The position numbers were made by a program, and so were the translations under genes. Below are positions 1 to 7,753 of a stretch of 29,583 nt of DNA, in pieces. The notes under the pieces were generated by a model. It worked only from the letters and a program-made list of their open reading frames with translations, was not told the DNA's origin and searched no databases. This DNA comes from Bacilli bacterium. Its GTDB lineage: Bacteria > Bacillota_I > Bacilli_A > RFN20 > CAG-826. The first letter of the stretch is position 1. Every line of letters starts with the position of its first letter. Where the stretch lies: NCBI GenBank assembly GCA_016298185.1, contig JAEDDA010000013.1, forward strand, positions 1-29,583, given 5' to 3'.

Positions 1-3
1 ATG

Positions 4-32
4 AAAAGTAGAACGGGGTTCCGCTCTACTTT
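4..32 (-). terminator. Intrinsic terminator of the ATPase-psuG-ADH cluster
   Basis: A 12-bp stem (5-16 with 21-32, 4-nt loop) overlaps the stop codon of the gene ending at 26. Read on the minus strand the only non-Watson-Crick pair is a G-U wobble, while on the plus strand it becomes an A-C mismatch, so the minus strand is the better reading. The stem ends in a run of four T. A T-rich tract also follows on the plus strand, so it may work in both directions. Confidence 0.6.
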
Positions 33-1201
33 TTCTTTTTCTCTTCAGGTTCTTGGTAATCGATGTGATATTCACTTAATTTCCAAGTTGGGTGTAATTG
101 ATCAATTTTATCTATCGCATCATTGAATAAGTCGGCTTCAACCTTTCTTCTTTGTTTAGGAGTGTTATTGAAGCACTTACCTGCGCTATTAATCGCGTAT
201 AAACATTCACTTTTACTGCCGTCTAAGAGACCGGACATCAATAGATATGTTCTTATACTAACCATTGATCTATCGTTTGATATATCGCGTCTTTCGTTCA
301 TTGGAACTTGTTCATCATAGAACTTTCTCGCTTCATCTAATGGTTTAGTAATGATGTTGATATATATCTTTTGGCATCTCGCACGGACATATACCTTTTC
401 AGATACCTTATCTTTTCCTTCGATAATGATATCGATTAATTTTTCTGCTTCTTGGAATTCTTTCTTATCTAGTAAGACATATACTTTATTAAGGTTTAAT
501 TCCGCGGTGAAGTTAGAGATTTCTGTAAATGTCGCGATTTCTACATTTTCTTCACCTTGGCTAATCGCATATTCCACACGGAGTAATTCATTAAAGGCAA
601 TCTTGTTTGCGGCGTTTGTGGTCATTCTCATGCGATATCCATCTGTTGTGGTATCTAACTTAATAGGAAGGATGTTATATAAGAGAATCATGCCTCCTAA
701 GACCGCCATAACGAGGAGGAAGTAGGCAACATTTCTAAGCACTAATTGTTCGCTTTGTCCGAATAATGTGAAGACAACAATTACCGCAGCGAGCTCCACC
801 ATATAGAACAATGTTCCGAATAATAGATATGGGGATGGATTTGGTTCTTTCTTTGCATCTTTCTTAGGAAGGATTTTTGTTTCACCAGTTAAACCATCAT
901 ATCCAGAGAATTTGAATTTTGTTTTTCCGTCTTCCTTGTACCAAAGTAAGCCAAGGATATCTACAGAGATAATTAAATATCTTCCTGCCTTTGCGCCCAA
1001 TATATGCGCAACTTCAAACATAATGGCATTGAATAATACGCCTGCGAGAATCGCACCAAAAATATAAAGGATGTAAACTACCATTCCACCCATATCTGTC
1101 GCGTATGCGGCGTGTTCTCTTAAAACAGTGAGACCGAACACTACTGCGACGGCTAATATCAATACATAAACAATAATTCCTGATACATCTTCTTTTCTCA
1201 T
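26..1201 (-). CDS. M50 (site-2 protease)-like membrane protein, probably inactive
   Basis: 391-residue membrane protein with about four hydrophobic segments (roughly residues 8-27, 38-69, 124-148 and 154-180) and a soluble, charged C-terminal part of about 200 residues ending in a run of Lys. Residues 62-66 read FEVAH where M50 site-2 proteases have HExxH. Residues 176-188 hold an N..P...D...DG pattern like the second M50 metal-binding motif. The first zinc His is therefore Phe62, so the protein may be a pseudoprotease; the family call rests on pattern only. It is the last gene of a tightly packed cluster, starting 14 nt after the alcohol dehydrogenase stop, with a GAAGG ribosome site. The C-terminal region looks helical and could be TPR-like, but I see no clear repeat. 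Role unknown; membrane location is inferred from the hydrophobic segments. Confidence 0.6.
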   Translation of the reverse strand: MRKEDVSGIIVYVLILAVAVVFGLTVLREHAAYATDMGGMVVYILYIFGAILAGVLFNAIMFEVAHILGAKAGRYLIISVDILGLLWYKEDGKTKFKFSGYDGLTGETKILPKKDAKKEPNPSPYLLFGTLFYMVELAAVIVVFTLFGQSEQLVLRNVAYFLLVMAVLGGMILLYNILPIKLDTTTDGYRMRMTTNAANKIAFNELLRVEYAISQGEENVEIATFTEISNFTAELNLNKVYVLLDKKEFQEAEKLIDIIIEGKDKVSEKVYVRARCQKIYINIITKPLDEARKFYDEQVPMNERRDISNDRSMVSIRTYLLMSGLLDGSKSECLYAINSAGKCFNNTPKQRRKVEADLFNDAIDKIDQLHPTWKLSEYHIDYQEPEEKKKK

Positions 1202-1215
1202 AAGTTACCTTCTTT

Positions 1216-2388
1216 CTAGAGGCATGAATTATAGATAATTCTCGCCACTTCTCCGTCTAGTGGTTTAACAGGGTGAGCCACTACACGTGTGCCATTATCT
1301 GTTAATCTGTTAATTAGACCGTCTATGTCAATCGCACCGACTTTGAATTCCATAAGTCGAGAAGGCATACCGATATAACGGAAAAATTCTTCTGTTAATT
1401 TAATACCTTGTAAGGCATTTTCTTTTTTATCTATATTTTGTAAGTTCCATACGTTTCTTGCGTATTGATCAAACTTATCAACATCGTATTGGACATAATA
1501 TTTTGCCCACGCTGGCCATAATACAGCAAGACCCGCGCCATGGGCAATAGTTTTATACATGCCTGAAAGACCATGTTCTAATTGATGAACTGGCATTCCA
1601 TGTGGTTTTCCAATATTTGTTAAACCATTATGAGATAAGCTAGACATAAGCATTAATACTGCTCGAGATTCATAGTCTTCTGGGTTTCTCATAACCTTTT
1701 GTCCCGCTTTAATTACGGACTTTAATAATGCTTCTGCGAATCCATCTGCGGGTTCGTTATCGCTAGATGGTTGCATATATCTTTCAAGAGTGTGCATCAT
1801 GATATCCACGATACCGCACGCTGTTTGATATGGAGATACAGAATAAGTTAGTGTCGGATTTTCAATTGCGAATACTGGTCTTACTAATTCGGAATTGAAT
1901 CCCGCTTTTCTACCAGTTCTATCGTTTTGAATAACACATGATGTCGACATTTCGCTTCCCGCTGCGGAGATAGTTAATATCACACCAATTGGTAATGCTT
2001 TTGTTGGTTTTGATTTATGAGAATTGAAATCAAATAAATCACCATCGTAATCATAAACACAGGCAATTAGTTTTGCGGTGTCAATAACAGATCCGCCACC
2101 GATAGCTAAAATGAAGTCTGGTTTAAATTCTCTAATTTGATAGATGTTTTCTCTCACGAAATCTATTTCTGGATTAGGTCTAACCCCTTCAAGTAACATG
2201 TGAGAGATGTTTTTCTCTTCTATTTTGCCAATAACTTTAGTTAATAGGCCGTTTTTCTTCACGGAACCTTGCCCGATGATAATTAATACTCTTTGAATTC
2301 TTTGCTCGCTTAAAATGTCCCCAATGAGGTCTTCCTTATCAGGTCCGAAATAAATCTTGGTTTTAATTTGAAGATTAAAATCGATCAT
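1216..2388 (-). CDS. Iron-containing alcohol dehydrogenase (BDH/YqhD type)
   Basis: 390-residue member of the iron-dependent alcohol dehydrogenase family, of usual length. These enzymes reduce aldehydes to alcohols with NAD(P)H in the cytoplasm. The N-terminal nucleotide-binding domain shows GGGSVID (97-103). The C-terminal helical domain carries the expected metal ligands: Asp195 and His199, then His268 and His283 in the HxxEH...HGAGLA region. Sequence features resemble the butanol dehydrogenase branch, but the substrate cannot be read from sequence. Its start codon overlaps the stop of the upstream TetR-type gene (ATGA), so the two are very likely co-transcribed and translationally coupled; control of this gene by that regulator is an inference. 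Confidence 0.9.
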   Translation of the reverse strand: MIDFNLQIKTKIYFGPDKEDLIGDILSEQRIQRVLIIIGQGSVKKNGLLTKVIGKIEEKNISHMLLEGVRPNPEIDFVRENIYQIREFKPDFILAIGGGSVIDTAKLIACVYDYDGDLFDFNSHKSKPTKALPIGVILTISAAGSEMSTSCVIQNDRTGRKAGFNSELVRPVFAIENPTLTYSVSPYQTACGIVDIMMHTLERYMQPSSDNEPADGFAEALLKSVIKAGQKVMRNPEDYESRAVLMLMSSLSHNGLTNIGKPHGMPVHQLEHGLSGMYKTIAHGAGLAVLWPAWAKYYVQYDVDKFDQYARNVWNLQNIDKKENALQGIKLTEEFFRYIGMPSRLMEFKVGAIDIDGLINRLTDNGTRVVAHPVKPLDGEVARIIYNSCL

Positions 2389-2942
2389 TTTTGTTTACTC
2401 CTAATAATTAATAAGCGATTAACTGCGTCAGTAAACGCAGTGCTAGATTCAAATGCAAAACAATTCAATAAACCCTCTAATGATTTAGCCTTATAAGTTG
2501 CTAAATAGTAGATGATGGAATGTGAATATCCTAAAGCATAGAATCTCGCAACCGCTTTACGGTCGTTGATATGTAACTTTTTTGAATCGTGAATTCGATT
2601 GATGATTCTTAAAAATGTTTTGTAGCAAACGTTATATATAAACTCTTCGGCAAGTTCTTTTCCTGCGGAGTTTAATGTCGCGTCAATGAAACCTTTGTTT
2701 TTTAAATAATATTTGTAAATATAAACGAGTGTATCATTAACATTTTGGACTTCATCAAGTTCTGGGATTTCTTCATTTAAGAAAATCAAAGTTAATAAAT
2801 CATAAATATCGTGGAAGTGATAATAAAAAGTCTGACGGTTAACTTTACATTTCTTAGTTAAGGTCGTCACTGAAATAGAGTCCAAAGGGACTTCAGACAT
2901 CATGTTCTTAAGAGCTTCCGCTAAACGATATTCTGTTTTCAT
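2385..2942 (-). CDS. TetR/AcrR-family transcriptional regulator (DhaS-like)
   Basis: 185-residue TetR-type regulator. The N-terminal helix-turn-helix is clear at about residues 8-52, with the recognition-helix stretch VNRQTFYYHF typical of the TetR_C_8/DhaS group. The remaining helices form the ligand-binding and dimerisation domain, which is too variable to predict an inducer. The gene sits inside a cluster: its ATG overlaps the psuG stop (TAATG) and its TGA stop overlaps the start of the alcohol dehydrogenase. The likely targets are its own operon or the dehydrogenase, as in other TetR/ADH pairs, but no operator was identified. Confidence 0.85.
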   Translation of the reverse strand: MKTEYRLAEALKNMMSEVPLDSISVTTLTKKCKVNRQTFYYHFHDIYDLLTLIFLNEEIPELDEVQNVNDTLVYIYKYYLKNKGFIDATLNSAGKELAEEFIYNVCYKTFLRIINRIHDSKKLHINDRKAVARFYALGYSHSIIYYLATYKAKSLEGLLNCFAFESSTAFTDAVNRLLIIRSKQK

Positions 2943-3847
2943 TATTTGAGTTTACAATACTCCTTGATTATCTCTGAGCCAACTGCGGCATTATTTAAAA
3001 CTAATTTAATATTGGATTCTAATGAATCTCCACCTGTTAATTCGACAATTGTTTTTAAGAGGAATGGCGTTGTTTCCTTACCTTTAATTCCTTGTTCGTT
3101 CATCATCTTTAATGCTTTTTCAATCGCGTCATCAATGACTTTCTTATCCATGGAATATTCTTCTGGAATTGGATTACAGATTAAGATACCACCTTGGAGA
3201 TTATTCTTTTCTTTTTCATACATCGCTAAGGCTGCTTCCTTAGCATCTTCTAATTTGTAGTCGACTTTAAGCCCACTGTGGGCGGTATAAAATGCTGGTA
3301 ATTCTTCTGTTTTATAACCAAGCACTGGAACACCCATTGTTTCTAAGTATTCAAGTGTAAGTGGTAAATCTAAGATGGCTTTAGCACCAGCACAAACAAC
3401 TGTGACATTGGTCTTGGCTAATTCTTGTAAGTCAGCAGAGATGTCCATTGTTTCTTGTGCGCCTCTATGAACACCACCGATACCACCAGTAACGAATAAT
3501 TTAATACCTGCTTGGTTAGCAATGATCATTGTGGCAGCCACTGTTGTTGCGGCCCATAACTTCTTTGCGTAGACAACTGGTAAGTCTCTACGAGAAACTT
3601 TGATAATTCCTTTTCTCTTACCAAATTGTTCAATTTCTTCTGGTGTCATACCGACAATTGCGTCACCATCGATGATACCAATTGTGGCCGGAACAGCACC
3701 GTGTTCACGAATGACTCTTTCCACTTCTAAAGCGGTTTGGACATTCTTTGGATAAGGCATACCATGACTGATGATGGTACTTTCTAACGCTACGACAGGT
3801 CTATTTTCCTTAATAGCGGATAAAACTTCTGGATTAATCTTTAGCAT
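2942..3847 (-). CDS. psuG: Pseudouridine-5'-phosphate glycosidase
   Basis: 301-residue enzyme that splits pseudouridine 5'-phosphate into uracil and ribose 5-phosphate, a step of nucleoside salvage from degraded RNA in the cytoplasm. Full length for the family. Residues matching the catalytic set of E. coli YeiN are present: Glu22 in ALESTIISHG, Lys83 in IIKVSRRDLP, Asp139 in the TMDISADL segment and the Schiff-base Lys156 in CAGAKAILD. The gene begins inside the end of the P-type ATPase gene (14-nt overlap) with its own GAGGAG ribosome site 9 nt upstream. No pseudouridine kinase (psuK) lies next to it in this window, which is unusual because the two are often adjacent. Confidence 0.95.
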   Translation of the reverse strand: MLKINPEVLSAIKENRPVVALESTIISHGMPYPKNVQTALEVERVIREHGAVPATIGIIDGDAIVGMTPEEIEQFGKRKGIIKVSRRDLPVVYAKKLWAATTVAATMIIANQAGIKLFVTGGIGGVHRGAQETMDISADLQELAKTNVTVVCAGAKAILDLPLTLEYLETMGVPVLGYKTEELPAFYTAHSGLKVDYKLEDAKEAALAMYEKEKNNLQGGILICNPIPEEYSMDKKVIDDAIEKALKMMNEQGIKGKETTPFLLKTIVELTGGDSLESNIKLVLNNAAVGSEIIKEYCKLK

Positions 3848-6302
3848 TTTGATGTTCTCCTCTAAATACTTCTACTACATATGAAACGATTAAATATGTC
3901 GCTATTGCTAACACTATAATTATAGCAATTACAAACCAGTTAACTAATGTTAATGACGGGAAATTAATAGCAATAATTGATTCTTTAACTCCTATTTTAT
4001 AAGAGATAATCGCCGCTAGGACTAATAAGCCCGCTTCAACAGTTGCTGCTCCCGCAAATACGATTGCGCGATATTTGTTGAATGGTAAACAGATCTTTAA
4101 TAAGACAACTAAACCTAATATTGTGAAAACAACAACACTCATTGTAGTTGCGGTTTCTAATTCATAAACACCAGTATAGAAAATGGTGTTGTCTTGGAAT
4201 ATGTAAAGAACATATATCACAGTAACCGCAAGGATAATCGTGGCAAAACCAGGAACTGCTTTTCTTAAAATACTTCCAATAAAGCTTCCTTTGAGTGGTT
4301 CTTGATTTGGTTCTAAGGCTAAGAAGAATGATGATAATCCGATATTAATCAAACTCCATAATTGGAAGTGTGTGGCTTCAAATGGATATTTAATTCCTAA
4401 TGTTGCCATTAAAATCAAGAACACTAATGTTGTGGTCATAGAGAACATAGTCTTCACTAAGAATAAGGAAGATGTTCTTTGTAAATTATTGATAACTCTT
4501 CTACCTTCAGCAACAACGCTTGGCAAGGAGTTGAAATCAGAATTTGTTAAAACGATATGAGAAACGTTTTTTGCTGCTTCTGAACCATTGTTCATAGCAA
4601 TACTACAATCCGCACGCTTAAGAGCTAAGATGTCATTAACACCATCGCCTGTCATTGCGACTTTTTCACCTTCATTTTTCAATGCTTGGATAATGATTTC
4701 TTTTTGATCAGGATTCACTCTTCCAAAGATGTCATATAAAGGAGCAATCTTTCTTACTTCATCATCGGATAAACCCGCTAAAGAGATATATCTTTCTGCG
4801 CCTTCAATACCAACTTCTGAAGCGATGTGACCAACAGTCTTTGGATCGTCGCCAGAAATAACTTTGATTTTCACACCATTATCTTTAAACCATTTAAATG
4901 TTTCAACTACGTTCTCACGAATGTGGTCTTGTAAAACGATTAAAGCAATAGGATTAACTTCGTTTTCAATTTTGCCGTCTTTGATTGGTTTGTTTGATTT
5001 GGCTAAGACCAAAACTCTATCACCATTATTTGTATATTCTTCACTTCTTAAAACTAGTGAATTCAAATTAAGAATATTCAAGAATTCTTGAGCGCCTAAA
5101 ACATATGTTTCTCCACCTTTAAATGTAGCAGCAGAATATTTATTTTCACTATTAAATGGTAATGCTTCTACGACACCTTTTGTGGATTCGTAATTGAAGT
5201 ATTTCTTTAATGCTTGAGCGGTGAAATTGTTGTCTTTTGTAGCATGTAATAAATTGGACATGATTTGCGCTATGTCTTCGGTTGTATATTTATCTGGTCC
5301 AATAATTAAGACTTTCTTCACATCCATATTTCCATCTGTGATTGTGCCAGTTTTATCCACACACAAAACAGTGGTTCTTGCTAACATTTCCACTGAATAG
5401 AAATCTTGCACTCTAGCACCTTTCTTAGAAAGTTTTAAAACTGCAACCGCAAGAGCGACAGACGCTAATAAGTATAGACCAGCAGGAATCATGGAAATCA
5501 TGCTTCCAGAAATGCCTTTAATTGAATCTTTGAATTCAGCGTAATTGAATGCACCATTTTCGGTGAATCCACCTTTGAGATAATAGATAACGCCAATAGC
5601 TATTGCTAAAGTGACAACAATACTAGCAATGATTCTGAATAACCAAGTTAATGTTTTCAAAATTTCAGAAGGAGATCTTTTGAATTTTTTGGCTTTTGAC
5701 TGAATAGTTTCGATATAACTATCTTCACCAATTTTTTCAGCGAGCATATTACCAGTACCACTAACGACATAGGAACCGGAATACAAATAATCTCCAGGAT
5801 TTTTAACGATGTTTCTTGATTCACCAGTTAATGCGGATTCATTAACAATTAAAGAGCCACTTAATAAAGCTCCATCAACTGATATTTGATTACCGCTTTC
5901 AAGGCAAATTAAATCATCAAGAACGATTTCTTTATCTTGAATAATTACTTCTTCACCATTTCTAATTACTTTATGTTTTGGCTGATTGAGAACTCTAAGT
6001 TTACTCATTAATCTACGGGCTTTAATATCTTCGTATAAACTCAATCCAATATTTGGAATAAGGACCGCCAAAAACGTAAGTCCTGTCCAGTATTGAGCGG
6101 CAATCATTAATCCCGCAACAACGAATAAAAGAACATTAAACAAAGAAAAAACGTCAGTGAGAATAATTTCAAGATAGGTTTTACCCACAACCACTCTAGT
6201 TTTGTTAACTAAACCTAGTTTCTTTCTCTCTTCGACCTGCTCATTAGATAAGCCTTTTGTCAATGAAGGAGTTGTTCTTGTAATACGTTTTTCGTTTTTC
6301 AT
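3834..6302 (-). CDS. Cation-transporting P-type ATPase (CtpE-like)
   Basis: 822-residue P-type ATPase with all core motifs: LTGES of the actuator domain (158-162), the phosphorylated Asp316 in DKTGT (316-320), KGGE (395-398) in the nucleotide-binding domain and TGDGVND (551-557). Hydrophobic segments near 50-90, 218-242 and 265-292, plus a block from about 595 to the end, give the usual membrane part. The overall pattern matches the CtpE-like group; the mycobacterial CtpE exports calcium, but the ion here is not proven. The membrane motif at 272-276 reads IPAGL where many calcium pumps have PEGL, so the acidic ion ligand is missing at that spot. First gene of the cluster; the start at 6302 lacks a ribosome site and lies 8-15 nt from a candidate promoter. 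Confidence 0.88.
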   Translation of the reverse strand: MKNEKRITRTTPSLTKGLSNEQVEERKKLGLVNKTRVVVGKTYLEIILTDVFSLFNVLLFVVAGLMIAAQYWTGLTFLAVLIPNIGLSLYEDIKARRLMSKLRVLNQPKHKVIRNGEEVIIQDKEIVLDDLICLESGNQISVDGALLSGSLIVNESALTGESRNIVKNPGDYLYSGSYVVSGTGNMLAEKIGEDSYIETIQSKAKKFKRSPSEILKTLTWLFRIIASIVVTLAIAIGVIYYLKGGFTENGAFNYAEFKDSIKGISGSMISMIPAGLYLLASVALAVAVLKLSKKGARVQDFYSVEMLARTTVLCVDKTGTITDGNMDVKKVLIIGPDKYTTEDIAQIMSNLLHATKDNNFTAQALKKYFNYESTKGVVEALPFNSENKYSAATFKGGETYVLGAQEFLNILNLNSLVLRSEEYTNNGDRVLVLAKSNKPIKDGKIENEVNPIALIVLQDHIRENVVETFKWFKDNGVKIKVISGDDPKTVGHIASEVGIEGAERYISLAGLSDDEVRKIAPLYDIFGRVNPDQKEIIIQALKNEGEKVAMTGDGVNDILALKRADCSIAMNNGSEAAKNVSHIVLTNSDFNSLPSVVAEGRRVINNLQRTSSLFLVKTMFSMTTTLVFLILMATLGIKYPFEATHFQLWSLINIGLSSFFLALEPNQEPLKGSFIGSILRKAVPGFATIILAVTVIYVLYIFQDNTIFYTGVYELETATTMSVVVFTILGLVVLLKICLPFNKYRAIVFAGAATVEAGLLVLAAIISYKIGVKESIIAINFPSLTLVNWFVIAIIIVLAIATYLIVSYVVEVFRGEHQNAKD

Positions 6303-6316
6303 ATACGTGTGTTTAT

Positions 6317-6345
6317 ATAATAAAAAACTTGGACTATTTTGTTAA
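6317..6345 (-). promoter_or_regulatory. Candidate promoter of the P-type ATPase operon
   Basis: On the minus strand TTAACA (6340-6345) and TATTAT (6317-6322) are separated by 17 bp. An overlapping TATAAA at 6312-6317 is an alternative -10. Transcription would begin about 2-8 nt before the ATG at 6302, so the mRNA would be nearly leaderless. The -35 element lies in the loop of the tadA terminator hairpin. Confidence 0.45.
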
Positions 6346-6355
6346 GTCCAAGTTT
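6322..6355 (-). terminator. Intrinsic terminator after tadA
   Basis: A perfect 11-bp stem (6325-6335 with 6345-6355, 9-nt loop) is followed on the minus strand by six T (6322-6327, partly in the stem). It starts 1 nt after the tadA stop codon. The ATPase start codon lies only about 20 nt further on. Confidence 0.8.
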
Positions 6356-6356
6356 G

Positions 6357-6815
6357 TCATTTACTTTGCCTTTTTGCCTTGAAGTAATTGGTGATTATTG
6401 AGGAGCACTCTTCTTTTAGAATGCCTGACACCACTTTTGGGTGATGATTGATATTGTTTGCTTCTAAGACATTTATTGACGATCCTAGTGCGCCACCTTT
6501 TGGATCAGAAGCACCATAATACACTTTATTGATTCTTGATTGGATAATTGCACCAGAACACATGATACATGGTTCTAAAGTGACATAAATGTCACATCCT
6601 TCAAGTCTCCAGCTTTTTAATTTTTTAGAAGCTTTGTTTATTGCGATGATTTCTGCATGCCCAATAGGACTTTGTTTGGTTTCTCTTTGGTTATGACCGC
6701 GAGCGATTATTTTGTCATCTTTAACAATGACACAGCCAATAGGAACTTCGTCTATTAATTGAGCTTTCTTGGCTTCCTTAATAGCTTCTTTCATGTATTT
6801 GATCATTTTTTCCAT
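6357..6815 (-). CDS. tadA: tRNA-specific adenosine deaminase
   Basis: 152-residue zinc deaminase that converts adenosine 34 to inosine in the anticodon wobble position, chiefly of tRNA-Arg(ACG). Zinc and catalytic residues are present: His53 and Glu55 in the HAE motif, and Cys83 and Cys86 in EPCIMC (81-86). An upstream in-frame GTG at 6833 exists, but it lies within the SRP RNA gene, so ATG 6815 is chosen; ATG 6806 is another option. The chosen ATG directly follows the T-run that ends ffs, and the nearest ribosome-site-like bases (GGTGG) belong to the 3' strand of the SRP RNA. B. subtilis also has tadA next to its SRP RNA gene. Ends with TGA, 1 nt before a strong terminator. Confidence 0.95.
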   Translation of the reverse strand: MEKMIKYMKEAIKEAKKAQLIDEVPIGCVIVKDDKIIARGHNQRETKQSPIGHAEIIAINKASKKLKSWRLEGCDIYVTLEPCIMCSGAIIQSRINKVYYGASDPKGGALGSSINVLEANNINHHPKVVSGILKEECSSIITNYFKAKRQSK

Positions 6816-6817
6816 AA

Positions 6818-6904
6818 AAACAAACCACCGCACATGAATAAGATACTTAAGGCTGCTGCATTCCTGCCCTGACCTGGTTCATAGATATCCATCGCGATGG
6901 CGGT
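6818..6904 (-). ncRNA. ffs: Signal recognition particle RNA (small, 4.5S type)
   Basis: On the minus strand the stretch around 6845-6880 shows the SRP RNA signature: AACCAGGTCAGG, then GCA-GGAA-TGC, then AGCAGCC. The GGAA tetraloop, its 3-bp stem and the flanking GGTCAGG/AGCAGC internal loops are the binding site for the Ffh M domain. The ends pair: CACCGCCAT at the 5' side (6903-6895) with ATG-T-GCGGTG at the 3' side, followed by TTTGTTTTT, which makes the final helix double as a terminator. About 85 nt long, so the short form without an Alu domain. It has its own promoter just upstream. Exact ends are estimates. Confidence 0.92.
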
Positions 6905-6907
6905 GTA

Positions 6908-6937
6908 ATTATATAACATAGTTGTTTTGTTTATCAA
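6908..6937 (-). promoter_or_regulatory. Promoter of ffs
   Basis: On the minus strand TTGATA (6932-6937), an 18-bp spacer and a perfect TATAAT (6908-6913). Transcription would start at about 6901-6904, matching the 5' end deduced from RNA pairing. A strong housekeeping promoter fits an abundant RNA. Confidence 0.75.
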
Positions 6938-6948
6938 TAAAGACAAAC

Positions 6949-6967
6949 AAAAAGAGGATTTCTCCTC
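6949..6967 (-). terminator. Intrinsic terminator of the secreted-protein gene
   Basis: GAGGA (6963-6967), a 4-nt loop and TCCTC (6954-6958), followed by five T (6949-6953) on the minus strand, 11 nt after the stop codon at 6979. The stem is short. Confidence 0.6.
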
Positions 6968-6978
6968 ATTTCGTTTTA

Positions 6979-7509
6979 TTAACAATAATAAACTACGTTT
7001 ATTTGACTTACAGTAACGGTGTGTATCCCGTATAGATCACAAACCACATAACCATTATCATCGATTTGATTGTAAGTAATGTATGTTTCGGTTGTTACGT
7101 CGACGCCATATCCTGCGGTAAAGCTTCCAAGAAATGTAATGTGATCAAAAGTGGCCATCTCTAAGTTAAATTTAAATTGAAGGGTGTAATAACCATTTCC
7201 GCCACCATCACTCACTTTGAATATGTTGCCGTTTTGTTTATAGATAATACTACTACCATAAATGGTTCCAAAATCATATAAACCAAATTTATTTCCTTTT
7301 GGTGTTTCTTTTTCTAAAGAAATCCATACGGTGTTTGTGTCAACTTCACCAGACATAGTTTCATCGACATCATCGGCAGTGAATTCAATTTGATATTCTT
7401 GCGCTTTGACTGTTTGTGGTTTGATTTCGTTTCTAAAAGCAAATCCTAAACTTGCCACAATAGTTAATACCGCGACCCCTGAGATAATAATTGGTAGTTT
7501 TTTCTTCAT
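6979..7509 (-). CDS. Secreted or membrane-anchored protein of unknown function
   Basis: 176 residues, not recognised. Residues 1-26 form a clear export signal: KKK, then a hydrophobic stretch up to SLGFAF. The segment is not followed by a lipobox Cys, and a weak AQEY site near residue 37 could be a cleavage point, so it may be released or stay anchored. The rest is rich in Asp, Gly, Tyr, Thr and beta-prone residues with a TFLGSFTAGYGVD segment, suggesting a beta-sandwich fold, but no known domain is apparent. There is one Cys, at the very C-terminus (VVYYC). A GGAGG ribosome site lies 9 nt before the ATG. The gene is monocistronic, with a terminator behind it and a terminator-like hairpin in its leader. 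Confidence 0.6.
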   Translation of the reverse strand: MKKKLPIIISGVAVLTIVASLGFAFRNEIKPQTVKAQEYQIEFTADDVDETMSGEVDTNTVWISLEKETPKGNKFGLYDFGTIYGSSIIYKQNGNIFKVSDGGGNGYYTLQFKFNLEMATFDHITFLGSFTAGYGVDVTTETYITYNQIDDNGYVVCDLYGIHTVTVSQINVVYYC

Positions 7510-7565
7510 AAAGAATTTCCTCCAAAACGCTAATAATCTTAATGAAAAAAATATGATAGATAAAG

Positions 7566-7587
7566 AAAAAAACGGAATTTTTATTCC
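7566..7587 (-). promoter_or_regulatory. Terminator-like hairpin in the leader of the secreted-protein gene
   Basis: On the minus strand GGAAT-AAAA-ATTCC (7574-7587) is followed by G and seven T (7566-7572). It lies about 57 nt before the ATG at 7509 and after the serS terminator. It could be an attenuator in the leader or a second terminator. The other bases of the 7510-7706 gap show no gene and no convincing promoter. Confidence 0.4.
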
Positions 7588-7706
7588 TCTTTTCTTAATA
7601 TCTGCAGATTTAATTCAATAAGAACCATTAAAGGATCAACAAACACCTACTACGGCATTAAAGTAGTTGTGATAACAAATAATAAATAATTATCTTTTTT
7701 ATATAT

Positions 7707-7738
7707 AAAAAGGGATTTCCCTTAACGGGTCATCCCTT
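7707..7738 (-). terminator. Intrinsic terminator of serS and the gyrase operon
   Basis: On the minus strand AAGGGAT (7732-7738) pairs with ATCCCTT (7710-7716), with an inner CCC/GGG helix around a GTTAA loop, then a T-run at 7707-7711. It begins 15 nt downstream of the serS stop. Confidence 0.85.
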
Positions 7739-7753
7739 ACATTCATTTAAGAT

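Noticed and set aside
6803..6985. 60-residue minus-strand reading frame across the ffs region
   Set aside because: It covers the SRP RNA gene and its promoter; the RNA signature and pairing explain the sequence, and the frame has no ribosome site.
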